From Petrolisthes cinctipes (lineage: Eukaryota > Arthropoda > Malacostraca > Decapoda > Porcellanidae), in contig JAWQEG010000474.1 of NCBI GenBank assembly GCA_033782935.1, forward strand, positions 1,302,001-1,366,000: a DNA stretch of 64,000 nt, read 5' to 3'. This document shows positions 1-13,145 of this stretch, piece after piece (position 1 is the stretch's first letter; every line of letters begins with the position of its first letter). The notes beneath the pieces were generated by a model. It worked only from the letters and a program-made list of their open reading frames with translations. It was not told where the DNA came from and did no database searches. Position numbers and translations under genes: made by a program.

Positions 1-232
1 TTGGCACATAAAAGATCGATTTTTAGCATGTTTTTATCCTATATTTTGAAAATATTCTAGCACTGTACAGATTGCTTCTGGGACCCCAAAATATTGAATT
101 TTCGGGTGTTTTGAGCCTGAATTTGAGATATAAACGGGTACAGAAGATACATGCACATATTGACTTTGGGCACCAAAAATATCGATTTTCAGCATGTTTT
201 GGGCCTGAATTTTGAAAATACTCTAACACGGA

Positions 233-409
233 GTAGGCATGTACAGATCGCTTCTGGGACCCCAAAATATCGAATTTTCGGGTGTTTAGGGCCAGAATTT
301 GAGATATAAACGGGTACAGAAGATGCATGCACATATCGACTTTTGGGCACCTAAAAGATCGATTTTCATTATGTTTTTGGCCTGTATTTTGAAAATACTC
401 TAACACGGA
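233..409. repeat. Reference monomer, subfamily D (177 bp)
   Basis: Complete D monomer, marked by CAGATCGC, CCCCAAAATATCGAA, GTGTTTAGGGCCAG, ACAGAAGATGCATGCAC, CGACTTTTGGGCACC and TATGTTTTTGGCCTG. It keeps CG at three places where A has TG. D follows A' and is usually followed by C2. This copy reads TTTTCATTATG where the usual form is TTTTCAGTATG. Some downstream D copies have lost one C in the GATGCATGCAC block, reading GATGATGCAC (for example near 10,105 and 18,540). Confidence 0.88.
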
Positions 410-557
410 GTAGGCATGTACAGATACCTTCTGGGACCTCTAAATATCGAATTTTCGGGTGTTTTGGGACTGAATTTGAGATATCGACTTTTTGGCACCT
501 AAAATGTCGATTTTTAGCATGTTTTTAGCCTATATTTTGAAAATATTCTAGCACTGT
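410..557. repeat. Reference monomer, subfamily C2 (148 bp, shortened)
   Basis: Complete C2 monomer with CAGATACCTTCTGGGACCTC as its marker, then GTGTTTTGGGACTG, the same 29 bp deletion after GAGATAT as C1, and CACCTAAAATGTCGATTTTT in place of C1's CACCTAAAAGATCG. It ends in GCACTGTG before the next GTAGG-type start. Most C2 copies read GAGATATCGATTTTTTGGCA; this one reads GAGATATCGACTTTTTGGCA, a C1-like patch. C2 normally closes the A'-D-C2 trimer. Confidence 0.87.
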
Positions 558-3500
558 GTAGGCATGTACAGATTGCTTCTGGGACCCCAAAATATTGAAT
601 TTTCGGGTGTTTTGAGCCTGAATTTGAGATATAAACGGGTACAGAAGATACATGCACATATTGACTTTGGGCATCTAAAATATCGATTTTCAGCATGTTT
701 TGGGCCTGTATTTTTTAAATACTCTAACACTGAGTAGGCAAGTACAGATTGCTTCTGGGACCCCACAATATTGAATTTTCGGGTGTTTTGAGCCTGAATT
801 TGAGATATAAACGGGTACTGAAGATGCATGCACATATCGACTTTTGTGCACCTAAAAGATCGATTTTCAGTATGTTTTGAGCATGTATTTTGAAAATACT
901 CTAACACGGAGTAGGCATGTACAGATCGCTTCTGGGACCCCTAAATATCGAATTTTCGGGTGTTTTGGGACTGAATTTGAGATATCGACTTTTTGGCACC
1001 TAAAAGATCGATTTTTAGCATGTTTTTAGCCTATATTTTGAAAATATTCTAGCACTGAGTAGGCATGTACAGATTGCTTCTGGGACCCCAAAATATTAAA
1101 TTTTCGGGTGTTTAGGGCCAGAGTTTGAGATATAAACGGGTACAGAAGATACATGCACATATTGACTTTGGGCATCTAAAATATCGATTTTCAGCATGTT
1201 TTGGGCCTGTATTTTGAAAATACTCTAACACTGAGTAGGCATGTACAGATTGCTTCTGGGACCGCAAAATATTGAATTTTCGGGTGTTTTGAGCCTGAAT
1301 TTGAGATATAAACGGGTACTGAAGATGCATGCACATATCGACTTTTCTGCACCTAAAAGATCGATTTTCAGTATGTTTTGAGCATGTATTTTGAAAATAC
1401 TCTAACACGGAGTAGGCATGTACAGATCGCTTCTGGGACCCCTAAATATCGAATTTTCGGGTGTTTTGGGACTGAATTTGAGATATCGACTTTTTGGCAC
1501 CTAAAAGATCGATTTTTAGCATGTTTTTAGCCTATATTTTGAAAATATTCTAGCACTGTACAGATTGCTTCTGGGACCCCAAAATATTGAATTTTCGGGT
1601 GTTTTGAGCCTGAATTTGAGATATAAACAGGTACAGAAGATACATGCACATATTGACTTTGGGCACCAAAGATATCAATTTTCAGCATGTTTTGGGCCTG
1701 AATTTTGAAAATACTCTAACACGGAGTAGGCATGTACAGATCGCTTCTGGGACCCCAAAATATCGAATTTTCGGGTGTTTAGGTCCAGAATTTGAGATAT
1801 AAACGGGTACAGAAGATGCATGCACATATCGACTTTTGTGCACCTAAAAGATCGATTTTCAGTATGTTTTGAGCCTGTATTTTGAAAATACTCTAACACG
1901 GAGTAGGCATGTACAGATACCTTCTGGGACCTCTAAATATCGAATTTTCGGGTGTTTTGGGACTGAATTTGAGATATCGACTTTTTGGCATCTAAAAGAT
2001 CGATTTTTAGCATGTTTTTAGCCTATATTTTGAAAATATTCTAGCACTGTACAGATTGCTTCTGGGACCGCAAAATATTGAATTTTCGGGTGTTTTGAGC
2101 CTGAATTTGAGATATAAACGGGTACTGAAGATGCATGCACATATCGACTTTTGTGCACCTAAAAGATCGATTTTCAATATGTTTTGAGCATGTATTTTGA
2201 AAATACTCTAACACGGAGTAGGCATGTACAGATCGCTTCTGGGACCCCTAAATATCGAATTTTCGGGTGTTTTGGGACTGAATTTGAGATATCGACTTTT
2301 TGGCACCTAAAAGATCGATTTTTAGCATGTTTTTAGCCTATATTTTGAAAATATTCTAGCACTGAGTAGGCATGTACAGATTGCTTCAGGGACCCCAAAA
2401 TATTGAATTTTCGGGTGTTTTGAGCCTGAATTTGAGATATAAACGGGTACAGAAGATACATGCACATATTGACTTTGGGCACAAAAAATATCGATTTTCA
2501 GCATGTTTTGGGCCTGAATTTTGAAAATACTCTAACACGGAGTAGGCATGTACAGATCGCTTCTGGGACCCCAAAATATCGAATTTTCGGGTGTTTAGGG
2601 CCAGAATTTGAGATATAAACGGGTACAGAAGATGCATGCACATATCGACTTTTGGGCACCTAAGAGATCGATTTTCAGTATGTTTTTGGCCTGTATTTTG
2701 AAAATACTCTAACACGGAGTAGGCATGTACAGATACCTTCTGGGACCTCTAAATATCGAATTTTCGGGTGTTTTGGGACTGAATTTGAGATATCGATTTT
2801 TTGGCACCTAAAATGTCGATTTTTAGCATGTTTTTAGCCTATATTTTGAAAATATTCTAGCACTGTGTAGGCATGTACAGATTGCTTCTGGGACCCCAAA
2901 ATATTGAATTTTCGGGTGTTTTGAGCCTGAATTTGAGATATAAACGGGTACAGAAGATACATGCACATATCGACTTTTGGGCACCTAAAAGATCGATTTT
3001 CAGTATGTTTTTGGCCTGTATTTTGAAAATACTCTAACACGGAGTAAGCATGTACAGATACCTTCTGGGACCTCTAAATATCGAATTTTCGGGTGTTTTA
3101 GGACTGAATTTGAGATATCGACTTTTTGGCACCTAAAAGATCGATTTTTAGCATGTTTTTAGCCTATATTTTGAAAATATTCTAGCACTGAGTAGGCATG
3201 TACAGATTGCTTCTGGGACCCCAAAATATTGAATTTTCGGGTGTTTTGAGCCTGAATTTGAGATATAATCGGGTACAGAAGATACATGCACATATTGACT
3301 TTGGGCGCCAGAAATATCGATTTTCAGCATGTTTTGTGCCTGAATTTTGAAAATACTCTAACACGGAGTAGGCATGTACAGATCGCTTCTGGGACCCCAA
3401 AATATCAAATTTTCGGGTGTTTAGGGACTGAATTTGAGATATAAACGGGTACAGTAAATGCATGCACATATCGACTTTTGGGCACCTAAAAGATCGATTT

Positions 3501-6500
3501 TCAGTATGTTTTTGGCCTTTATTTTTAAAATACTCTAACACGGAGTAGGCATGTACAGATTGCTTCTCGGACCCAAAAAATATTGAATTTTCGGGTGTTT
3601 TGAGCCTGAATTTGAGATATAAACGGGTACAGAAGATGCATGCACATATCGACTTTTGTGCACCTAAAAGATCGATTTTCAGGATGTTTTGAGCATGTAT
3701 TTTGAAAATACTCTAACACGGAGTAGGCATGTACAGATCGCTTCTGGTACCCCTAAATATCGAATTTTCGGGTGTTTTAGGACTAAATTTGAGATATCGA
3801 CTTTTTAGCACCTAAAAGATCGATTTTTAGCATGTTTTTAGCCTATATTTTGAAAATATTCTAGCACTGATTAGGCATGTACAGATTGCTTCTGGGACCC
3901 CAAAATATTGAATTTTCGGGTGTTTTGAGCCTGAATTTGAGATATAAACGGGTACAGAAGATACATGCACATATTGACTTTGGGCACCAAAAATATCGAT
4001 TTTCAGCATGTTTTGGGCCTGAATTTTTAAAATACTCTAACACGGAGTAGGCATGTACAGATCGCTTCTGGGACCCCAAAATATCGTATTTTCGGGTGTT
4101 TAGGGCCAGAATTTGAGATATAAACTGGTACTGAAGATACATGCACATATCGACTTTTGTGCACCTAAAAGATCGATTTTCAGTATGTTTTGAGCATGTA
4201 TTTTGAAAATACTCTAACACGGAGTAGGCATGTACAGATACCTTCTGGGACCCCTAAATATCGAATTTTCGGGTGTTTTGGGACTGAATTTGAGAGATCG
4301 ATTTTTTGGCACCTAAAATGTCGATTTTTAGCTTGTTTTTAGCCTATATTTTGAAAATATTCTAGCACTGTTTAGGCATGTACAGATTGCTTCTGGGACC
4401 CCAAAATATTGAATTTTCGGGTGTTTTGAGCCTGAATTTGAGATATAAACGGGTACTGAAGATGCATGCACATATCGACTTTTGTGCACCTAAAAGATCG
4501 ATTTTCAGTATGTTTTGAGCATGTATTTTGAAAATACTCTAACACGGAGTAGGCATGTACAGATCGCTTCTGGGACCCCTAAATATCGAATTTTCGGGTG
4601 TTTTGGGACTGAATTTGAGATATCGACTTTTTGGCACCTAAAAGATCGATTTTTAGCATGTTTTTAGCCTATATTTTGAAAATATTCTAGTACTGAGTAG
4701 GCATGTACAGATTGCTTCTGGGACCCCAAAATATTGAATTTTCGGGTGTTTTGAGCCTGAATTTGAGATATAAACGGGTACAGAAGATACATGCACATAT
4801 TGACTTTGGGCGCCAGAAATATCGATTTTCAGCATGTTTTGGGCCTGAATTTTGAAAATACTCTAACACGGAGTAGGCATGTACAGATCGCTTCTGGGAC
4901 CCCAAAATATCGAATTTTCGGGTGTTTAGGGCCAGAATTTGAGATATAAACGGGTACAGAAGATGCATGCACATATCGACTTTTGGGCACCTAAAAGATC
5001 GATTTTCAGTATGTTTTTGGCCTGTATTTTGAAAATACTCTAACACGGAGTAGGCATGTACAGATCGCTTCTGGGACCCCTAAATATCGAATTTTCGGGT
5101 GTTTTGGGACTGAATTTGAGATATCGACTTTTTGGCACTTAAAAGATCGATTTTTAGCATGTTTTTAGCCTATATTTTGAAAATATTCTAGCACTGTACA
5201 GATTGCTTCTGGGACCCCAAAATATTGAATTTTCGGGTGTTTTGAGCCTGAATTTGAGATATAAACGGGTACTGAAGATGCATGCACATATCGACATCTG
5301 TGCACCTAAAAGATCGATTTTCAGTATGTTTTGAGCATGTATTTTGAAAATACTCTAACACGGAGTAGGCATGTACAGATCGCTTCTGGGACCCCTAAAT
5401 ATCGAATTTTCGGGTGTTTTAGGACTGAATTTGAGATATCGACTTTTTAGCACCTAAAAGATCGATTATTAGCATGTTTTTAGCCTATATTTTGAAAAAA
5501 TTCTAGCACTGAGTAGGCATGTACAGATTGCTTCAGGAACCCCAAAATATTGAATTTTAGGGTGTTTTGAGCCTGAATTTGAGATATAAACGGGTACAGA
5601 AGATACATGCACATATTGACTTTAGGCACAAAAACTATCGATTTTCAGCATGTTTTGGGCCTGAATTTTGAAAATACTCTAACACGGAGTAGGCATGTAC
5701 AGATCGCTTCTGGGACCCCAAAATATCGAATTTTCGGGTGTTTAGGGCCAGAATTTGAGATATAAACGGGTACAGAAGATGCATGCACATATCGACTTTT
5801 GGGCACCTAAGAGATCGATTTTCAGTATGTTTTTGGCCTGTATTTTGAAAATACTCTAACACGGAGTAGGCATGTACAGATACCTTCTGGGACCTCTAAA
5901 TATCGAATTTTCGGGTGTTTTGGGACTGAATTTGAGATATCGATTTTTTTGCACCTAAAATGTCGATTTTTAGCATGTTTTTAGCCTATATTTTGAAAAT
6001 ATTCAAGCACTGTGTAGGCATGTACAGATTGCTTCTGGGACCCCAAAAAATTGAATTTTCGGGTGTTTTGAGCCTGAATTTGAGATATAAACGGGTACAG
6101 AAAATACATGCACATATCGACTTTTGTGCACCTAAAAGATCGATTTTCAGTATGTTTTTGGCCTGTATTTTGAAAATACTCTAACACGGAGTAAGCATAT
6201 ACAGATACCTTCTGGGACCTCTAAATATCGAATTTTCGGGTGTTTTGGGACTGAATTTGAGATATCGATTTTTTGGCACCTAAAATGTCGATTTTTAGCA
6301 TGTTTTTAGCCTATATTTTGAAAATATTCTAGCACTGTGTAGGCATGTACAGATTGCTTCTGGGACCCCAAAATATTGAATTTTCGGGTGTTTTGAGCTT
6401 GAATTTGAGATATAAATGGGTACAGAAGATACATGCACATATTGACTTTGGGCATCTAAAATATCGATTTTCAGCATGTTTTGGGCCTGTATTTTGAAAA

Positions 6501-9157
6501 TACTCTAACACTGAGTAGGCATGTACAGATTGCTTCTGGGACCGCAAAATATTGAATTTTCAGGTGTTTTGAGCCTGAATTTGAGATATAAACGGGTACT
6601 GAAGATGCATGCACATATCGACTTTTGTGCACCTAAAAGATCGATTTTCAGTATGTTTTGAGCATGTATTTTGAAAATACTCTAACACGGAGTAGGCATG
6701 TACAGATCGCTTCTGGGACCTCTAAATATCGAATTTTCGGGTGTTTTGGGACTGAATTTGAGATATCGACTTTTTGGCACCTAAAAGATCGATTTTTAGT
6801 ATGTTTTTAGCCTATATTTTGAAAATATTCTAGCACTGAGTAGGCATGTACAGATTGCTTCTGGGACCCCAAAATATTGAATTTTCGGGTGTTTTAAGCC
6901 TGAATTTGAGATATAAACGTTTACAGAAGATACATGCACATATTGACTTTGGGCGCCAGAAATATCGATTTTCAGCATGTTTTGGGCCTGAATTTTGAAA
7001 ATACTCTAACACGGAGTAGGCATGTACAGATCGCTTCTGGGACCCCAAAATATCGAATTTTCGGGTGTTTAGGGCCAGAATTTGAGATATAAACGGGTAC
7101 AGAAGATGCATGCACATATCGACTTTTGGGCACCTAAAAGATCGATTTTCAGTATGTTTTTGGCCTGTATTTTGAAAATACTCTAACACGGAGTAGGCAT
7201 GTACAGATCGCTTCTGGGACCCCTAAATATCGAATTTTCGGGTGTTTTGGGACTGAATTTGAGATATCGACTTTTTGGCACCTAAAAGATCGATTTTTAG
7301 CATGTTTTTAGCCTATATTTTGAAAATATTCTAGCACTGAGTAGGCATGTACAGATTGCTTCTGGGACCACAAAATATTGAATTTTCGGGTGTTTTGAGC
7401 CTGAATTTGAGATATAAACGGGTACAGAAGATACATGCACATATTGACTTTGGGCACCAAAAATATCGATTTTCAGCATGTTTTGGGCCTGAATTTTGAA
7501 AATACTCTAACACGGAGTAGGCATGTACAGATCGCTTCTGGGACCCCAAAATATTGAATTTTCGGGTGTTTTGAGCCTGAATTTGAGATATAAACGGGTA
7601 CTGAAGATGCATGCACATATCGACTTTTGTGCACCTAAAAGATCGATTTTCAGTATGTTTTGAGCATGTATTTTGAAATTACTCTAACACGGAGTAGGCA
7701 TGTACAGATCGCTTCTGGGACCCCTAAATATCGAATTTTCGGGTGTTTTGGGACTGAATTTGAGATATCGACTTTTTGGCACCTAAAAGATCGATTTTTA
7801 GCATGTTTTTAGCCTATATTTTGAAAATATTCTAGCACTGTACAGATTGCTTCTGGGACCCCAAAATATTGAATTTTCGGGTGTTTTGAGCCTGAATTTG
7901 AGATATAAACGGGTACAGAAGATACATGCACATATTGACTTTGGGTACCAAAAATATCGATTTTCAGTATGTTTTTGGCCTGTATTTTGAAAATACTCTA
8001 ACACGGAGTAGGCATGTACAGATCGCTTCTGGGACCCCTAAATATCGAATTTTCGGGTGTTTTGGGACTGAATTTGAGATATCGACTTTTTGGCACCTAA
8101 AAGATCGATTTTTAGCATGTTTTTAGCCTATATTTTGAAAATATTCTAGCACTGAGTAGGCATGTACAGATTGCTTCTGGGACCCCAAAATATTGAATTT
8201 TCGGGTGTTTTGAGACTGAATTTGAGATATAAACGGGTACAGAAGATACATGCACATATTGACTTTGGGCATCTAAAATATCGATTTTCAGCATATTTTG
8301 GGCCTGTATTTTGAAAATACTCTAACACTGAGTAGGCATGTACAGATTGCTTCTGGGACCCCAAAATATTGAATTTTCGGGTGTTTTGAGCCTGAATTTG
8401 AGATATAAACGGGTACTGAAGATGCATGCACATATCGACTTTTGTGCACCTAAAAGATCGATTTTCAGTATGTTTTGAGCATGTATTTTGAAAATACTCT
8501 AACACGGAGTAGGCATGTACAGATCGCTTCTGGGACCCCTAAATATCGAATTTTCGGGTGTTTTGGGACTGAATTTGAGATATCGACTTTTTGGCACCTA
8601 AAAGATCGATTTTTAGCATGTTTTTAGCCTATATTTTGAAAATATTCTAGCACTGTGTAGGCATGTACAGATTGCTTATGGGACCCCAAAATATTGAATT
8701 TTCGGGTGTTTTGAGCCTGAATTTGAGATATAAACGGGTACAGAAGATACATGCACATATTGACTTTGGGCATCTAAAATATTGATTTTCAGCATGTTTT
8801 GGGCCTGTATTTTGAAAATACTCTAACACTGAGTAGGCATGTACAGATTGCTTCTGGGACCCCAAAATATTGAATTTTCGGGTGTTTTGAGCCTGAATTT
8901 GAGATATAAACGGGTACTGAAGATGCATGCACATATCGACTTTTGTGCACCTAAAAGATCGATTTTCAGTATGTTTTGAGCAAGTATTTTGAAAATACTC
9001 TAACACGGAGTAGGCATGTACAGATCGCTTCTGGGACCCCTAAATATCGAATTTTCGGGTGTTTTGGGACTGAATTTGAGATATCGACTTTTTGGAACCT
9101 AAAAGATCGATTTTTAGCATGTTTTTAGCCTATATTTTGAAAATATTCTAGCACTGT

Positions 9158-11151
9158 GTAGGCATGTACAGATTGCTTCTGGGACCCGAAAATATTGAAT
9201 TTTCGGGTGTTTTGAGCCTGAATTTGAGATATAAACGGGTACAGAAGATACATGCACATATTGACTTTGGGCATCTAAAATATCGATTTTCAGCATGTTT
9301 TGGGCCTGAATTTTGAAAATACTCTAACACTGAGTAGGCATGTACAGATTGCTTCTGGGACCCCAAAATATTGAATTTTCGGGTGTTTTGAGCCTGAATT
9401 TGAGATATAAACGGGTACAGAAGATGCATGCACATATCGACTTTTGGGCACCTAAAAGATCGATTTTCAGTATGTTTTTGGCCTGTATTTTGAAAATACT
9501 CTAACACGGAGTAAGCATGTACAGATACCTTCTGGGATCTCTAAATATCGAATTTTAGGGTGTTTTGGGACTGAATTTGAGATATCGATTTTTTGACACC
9601 TAAAATGTCGATTTTTAGCATGTTTTTAGCCTATATTTTGAAAATATTCTAGCACTGTGTAGGCATGTACAGATTGCTTCTGGGACCCCAAAATATTGAA
9701 TTTTCGGGCGTTTTTTAGCCTGAATTTGAGATATAAACGGTAACAGAAGATACATGCACATATTGACTTTGGGCATCTAAAATATCGATTTTCAGCATGT
9801 TTTGGGCCTGTATTTTGAAAATACTCTAACACTGAGTAGGCATGTACAGATTGCTTCTGGGACCCTAAAATATTGAATTTTCGGGTGTTTTGAGCCTGAA
9901 TTTGAGATATAAACGGGTACTGAAGATGCATGCACATATCGACTTTTGTGCACCTAAAAGATCGATTTTCAGTATGTTTTGAGCATGTATTTTGAAAATA
10001 CTCTAACACGGAGTAGGCATGTACAGATCGCTTCTGGGACCCCAAAATATCGAATTTTCGGGTGTTTAGGGCCAGAATTTGAGATATAAACGGGTACAGA
10101 AGATGATGCACATATCGACTTTTGGGCACCTAAGAGAACGATTTTTAGTATGTTTTTGGTCTGTATTTTGAAAATACTCTAACACGGAGTAGGCATGTAC
10201 AGATACCTTCTGGGACCTCTAAATATCGAATTTTAGGGTGTTTTGGGACTGAATTTGAGATATCGATTTTTTGGCACCTAAAATGTCGATTTTTAGCATG
10301 TTTTTAGCCTATATTTTGAAAATATTCTAGCACTGTGTAGGCATGTACAGATTGCTTCTGGGACCCCAAAATATTGAATTTTCGGGTGTTTTGAGCCTGA
10401 ATTTGAGATATAAACGGGTACAGAAGATACATACACATATTGACTTTGGGCATCTAAAATATCGATTTTCAGCATGTTTTGGGCCTGTATTTTGAAAATA
10501 CTCTAACACTGAGTAGGCATGTACATATTGCTTCTGGGACCCCATAATATTGAATTTTCGGGTGTTTTGAGCCTGAATTTGAGATATAAACGGGTACTGA
10601 AGATGCATGCACATATCGACTTTTGTGCACCTAAAAGATCGATTTTCAGTATGTTTTGAGCATGTATTTTGAAAATACTCTAACACGGAGTAGGCATGTA
10701 CAGATCGCTTCTGGGACCCCTAAATATCGAATTTTCGGGTGTTTTGGGACTGAATTTGAGATATCGACTTTTTGGCACCTAAAAGATCGATTTTTAGCAT
10801 GTTTTTAGCATATATTTTGAAAATATTCTAGCACTGTACAGATTGCTTCTGGGAACCCAAAATATTGAATTTTCGGGTGTTTTGAGCCTGAATTTGAGAT
10901 ATAAACGGGTACAGAAGATACATGCACATATTGACTTTGGGCACCAAAAATATCGATTTTCAGTATGTTTTTGGCCTGTATTTTGAAAATACTCTAACAC
11001 GGAGTAGGCATGTACAGATCGCTTCTGGGACCCCTAAATATCGAATTTTCGGGTGTTTTGGGACTGAATTTGAGATATCGACTTTTTGGAACCTAAAAGA
11101 TCGATTTTTAGCATGTTTTTAGCCTATATTTTGAAAATATTCTAGCACTGT
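9158..11151. repeat. 1,994 bp 12-monomer HOR, copy 1
   Basis: Twelve monomers in the order A, B/D-like, C2, A, B, D, C2, A, B, C1, A' (10 bp deletion), C1. Their lengths add up to 1,994 bp. Private markers make the unit recognisable: GGGCGTTTTTTAGCC with CGGTAACAG in the second A, CCTAAGAGAACG in D, AGATACATACAC in the third A, GTACATATTGC and CCATAATATT in the following B, and GGGAACCCAAAA in A'. The next copy begins immediately. Within this copy the first A ends in GCCTGAATTTTG where copy 2 has GCCTGTATTTTG. Confidence 0.92.
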
Positions 11152-13145
11152 GTAGGCATGTACAGATTGCTTCTGGGACCCGAAAATATTGAATTTTCGG
11201 GTGTTTTGAGCCTGAATTTGAGATATAAACGGGTACAGAAGATACATGCACATATTGACTTTGGGCATCTAAAATATCGATTTTCAGCATGTTTTGGGCC
11301 TGTATTTTGAAAATACTCTAACACTGAGTAGGCATGTACAGATTGCTTCTGGGACCCCAAAATATTGAATTTTCGGGTGTTTTGAGCCTGAATTTGAGAT
11401 ATAAACGGGTACAGAAGATGCATGCACATATCGACTTTTGGGCACCTAAAAGATCGATTTTCAGTATGTTTTTGGCCTGTATTTTGAAAATACTCTAACA
11501 CGGAGTAAGCATGTACAGATACCTTCTGGGATCTCTAAATATCGAATTTTAGGGTGTTTTGGGACTGAATTTGAGATATCGATTTTTTGACACCTAAAAT
11601 GTCGATTTTTAGCATGTTTTTAGCCTATATTTTGAAAATATTCTAGCACTGTGTAGGCATGTACAGATTGCTTCTGGGACCCCAAAATATTGAATTTTCG
11701 GGCGTTTTTTAGCCTGAATTTGAGATATAAACGGTAACAGAAGATACATGCACATATTGACTTTGGGCATCTAAAATATCGATTTTCAGCATGTTTTGGG
11801 CCTGTATTTTGAAAATACTCTAACACTGAGTAGGCATGTACAGATTGCTTCTGGGACCCTAAAATATTGAATTTTCGGGTGTTTTGAGCCTGAATTTGAG
11901 ATATAAACGGGTACTGAAGATGCATGCACATATCGACTTTTGTGCACCTAAAAGATCGATTTTCAGTATGTTTTGAGCATGTATTTTGAAAATACTCTAA
12001 CACGGAGTAGGCATGTACAGATCGCTTCTGGGACCCCAAAATATCGAATTTTCGGGTGTTTAGGGCCAGAATTTGAGATATAAACGGGTACAGAAGATGA
12101 TGCACATATCGACTTTTGGGCACCTAAGAGAACGATTTTTAGTATGTTTTTGGTCTGTATTTTGAAAATACTCTAACACGGAGTAGGCATGTACAGATAC
12201 CTTCTGGGACCTCTAAATATCGAATTTTAGGGTGTTTTGGGACTGAATTTGAGATATCGATTTTTTGGCACCTAAAATGTCGATTTTTAGCATGTTTTTA
12301 GCCTATATTTTGAAAATATTCTAGCACTGTGTAGGCATGTACAGATTGCTTCTGGGACCCCAAAATATTGAATTTTCGGGTGTTTTGAGCCTGAATTTGA
12401 GATATAAACGGGTACAGAAGATACATACACATATTGACTTTGGGCATCTAAAATATCGATTTTCAGCATGTTTTGGGCCTGTATTTTGAAAATACTCTAA
12501 CACTGAGTAGGCATGTACATATTGCTTCTGGGACCCCATAATATTGAATTTTCGGGTGTTTTGAGCCTGAATTTGAGATATAAACGGGTACTGAAGATGC
12601 ATGCACATATCGACTTTTGTGCACCTAAAAGATCGATTTTCAGTATGTTTTGAGCATGTATTTTGAAAATACTCTAACACGGAGTAGGCATGTACAGATC
12701 GCTTCTGGGACCCCTAAATATCGAATTTTCGGGTGTTTTGGGACTGAATTTGAGATATCGACTTTTTGGCACCTAAAAGATCGATTTTTAGCATGTTTTT
12801 AGCATATATTTTGAAAATATTCTAGCACTGTACAGATTGCTTCTGGGAACCCAAAATATTGAATTTTCGGGTGTTTTGAGCCTGAATTTGAGATATAAAC
12901 GGGTACAGAAGATACATGCACATATTGACTTTGGGCACCAAAAATATCGATTTTCAGTATGTTTTTGGCCTGTATTTTGAAAATACTCTAACACGGAGTA
13001 GGCATGTACAGATCGCTTCTGGGACCCCTAAATATCGAATTTTCGGGTGTTTTGGGACTGAATTTGAGATATCGACTTTTTGGCACCTAAAAGATCGATT
13101 TTTAGCATGTTTTTAGCCTATATTTTGAAAATATTCTAGCACTGA
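11152..13145. repeat. 1,994 bp 12-monomer HOR, copy 2
   Basis: Monomer order and all private markers match copy 1, at a constant displacement of 1,994 bp. Few differences are visible by eye, so the two copies are recent relative to neighbouring trimers. One difference near the end is GGCACC here against GGAACC in copy 1. Confidence 0.92.

Larger units (their letters stand above)
1..9157. repeat. Mixed trimer and pentamer HOR block
   Basis: The block starts inside a C monomer. It alternates A'-D-C2 and A-B-C1 trimers (501 bp, or 491 bp when the 10 bp deletion is present), with occasional missing members. Four C-to-A junctions near 60, 1556, 2047 and 5196 carry the 10 bp deletion (GCACTGTACAG), and a fifth lies near 7838. 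The segment at 4653-5046 recurs at 6796-7189, both carrying a GGCGCCAGAAATATCG variant, a displacement of 2,143 bp. Copies here differ from each other more than in the later blocks, with frequent single-base changes and no long near-identical repeats. No gene was found. Confidence 0.85.
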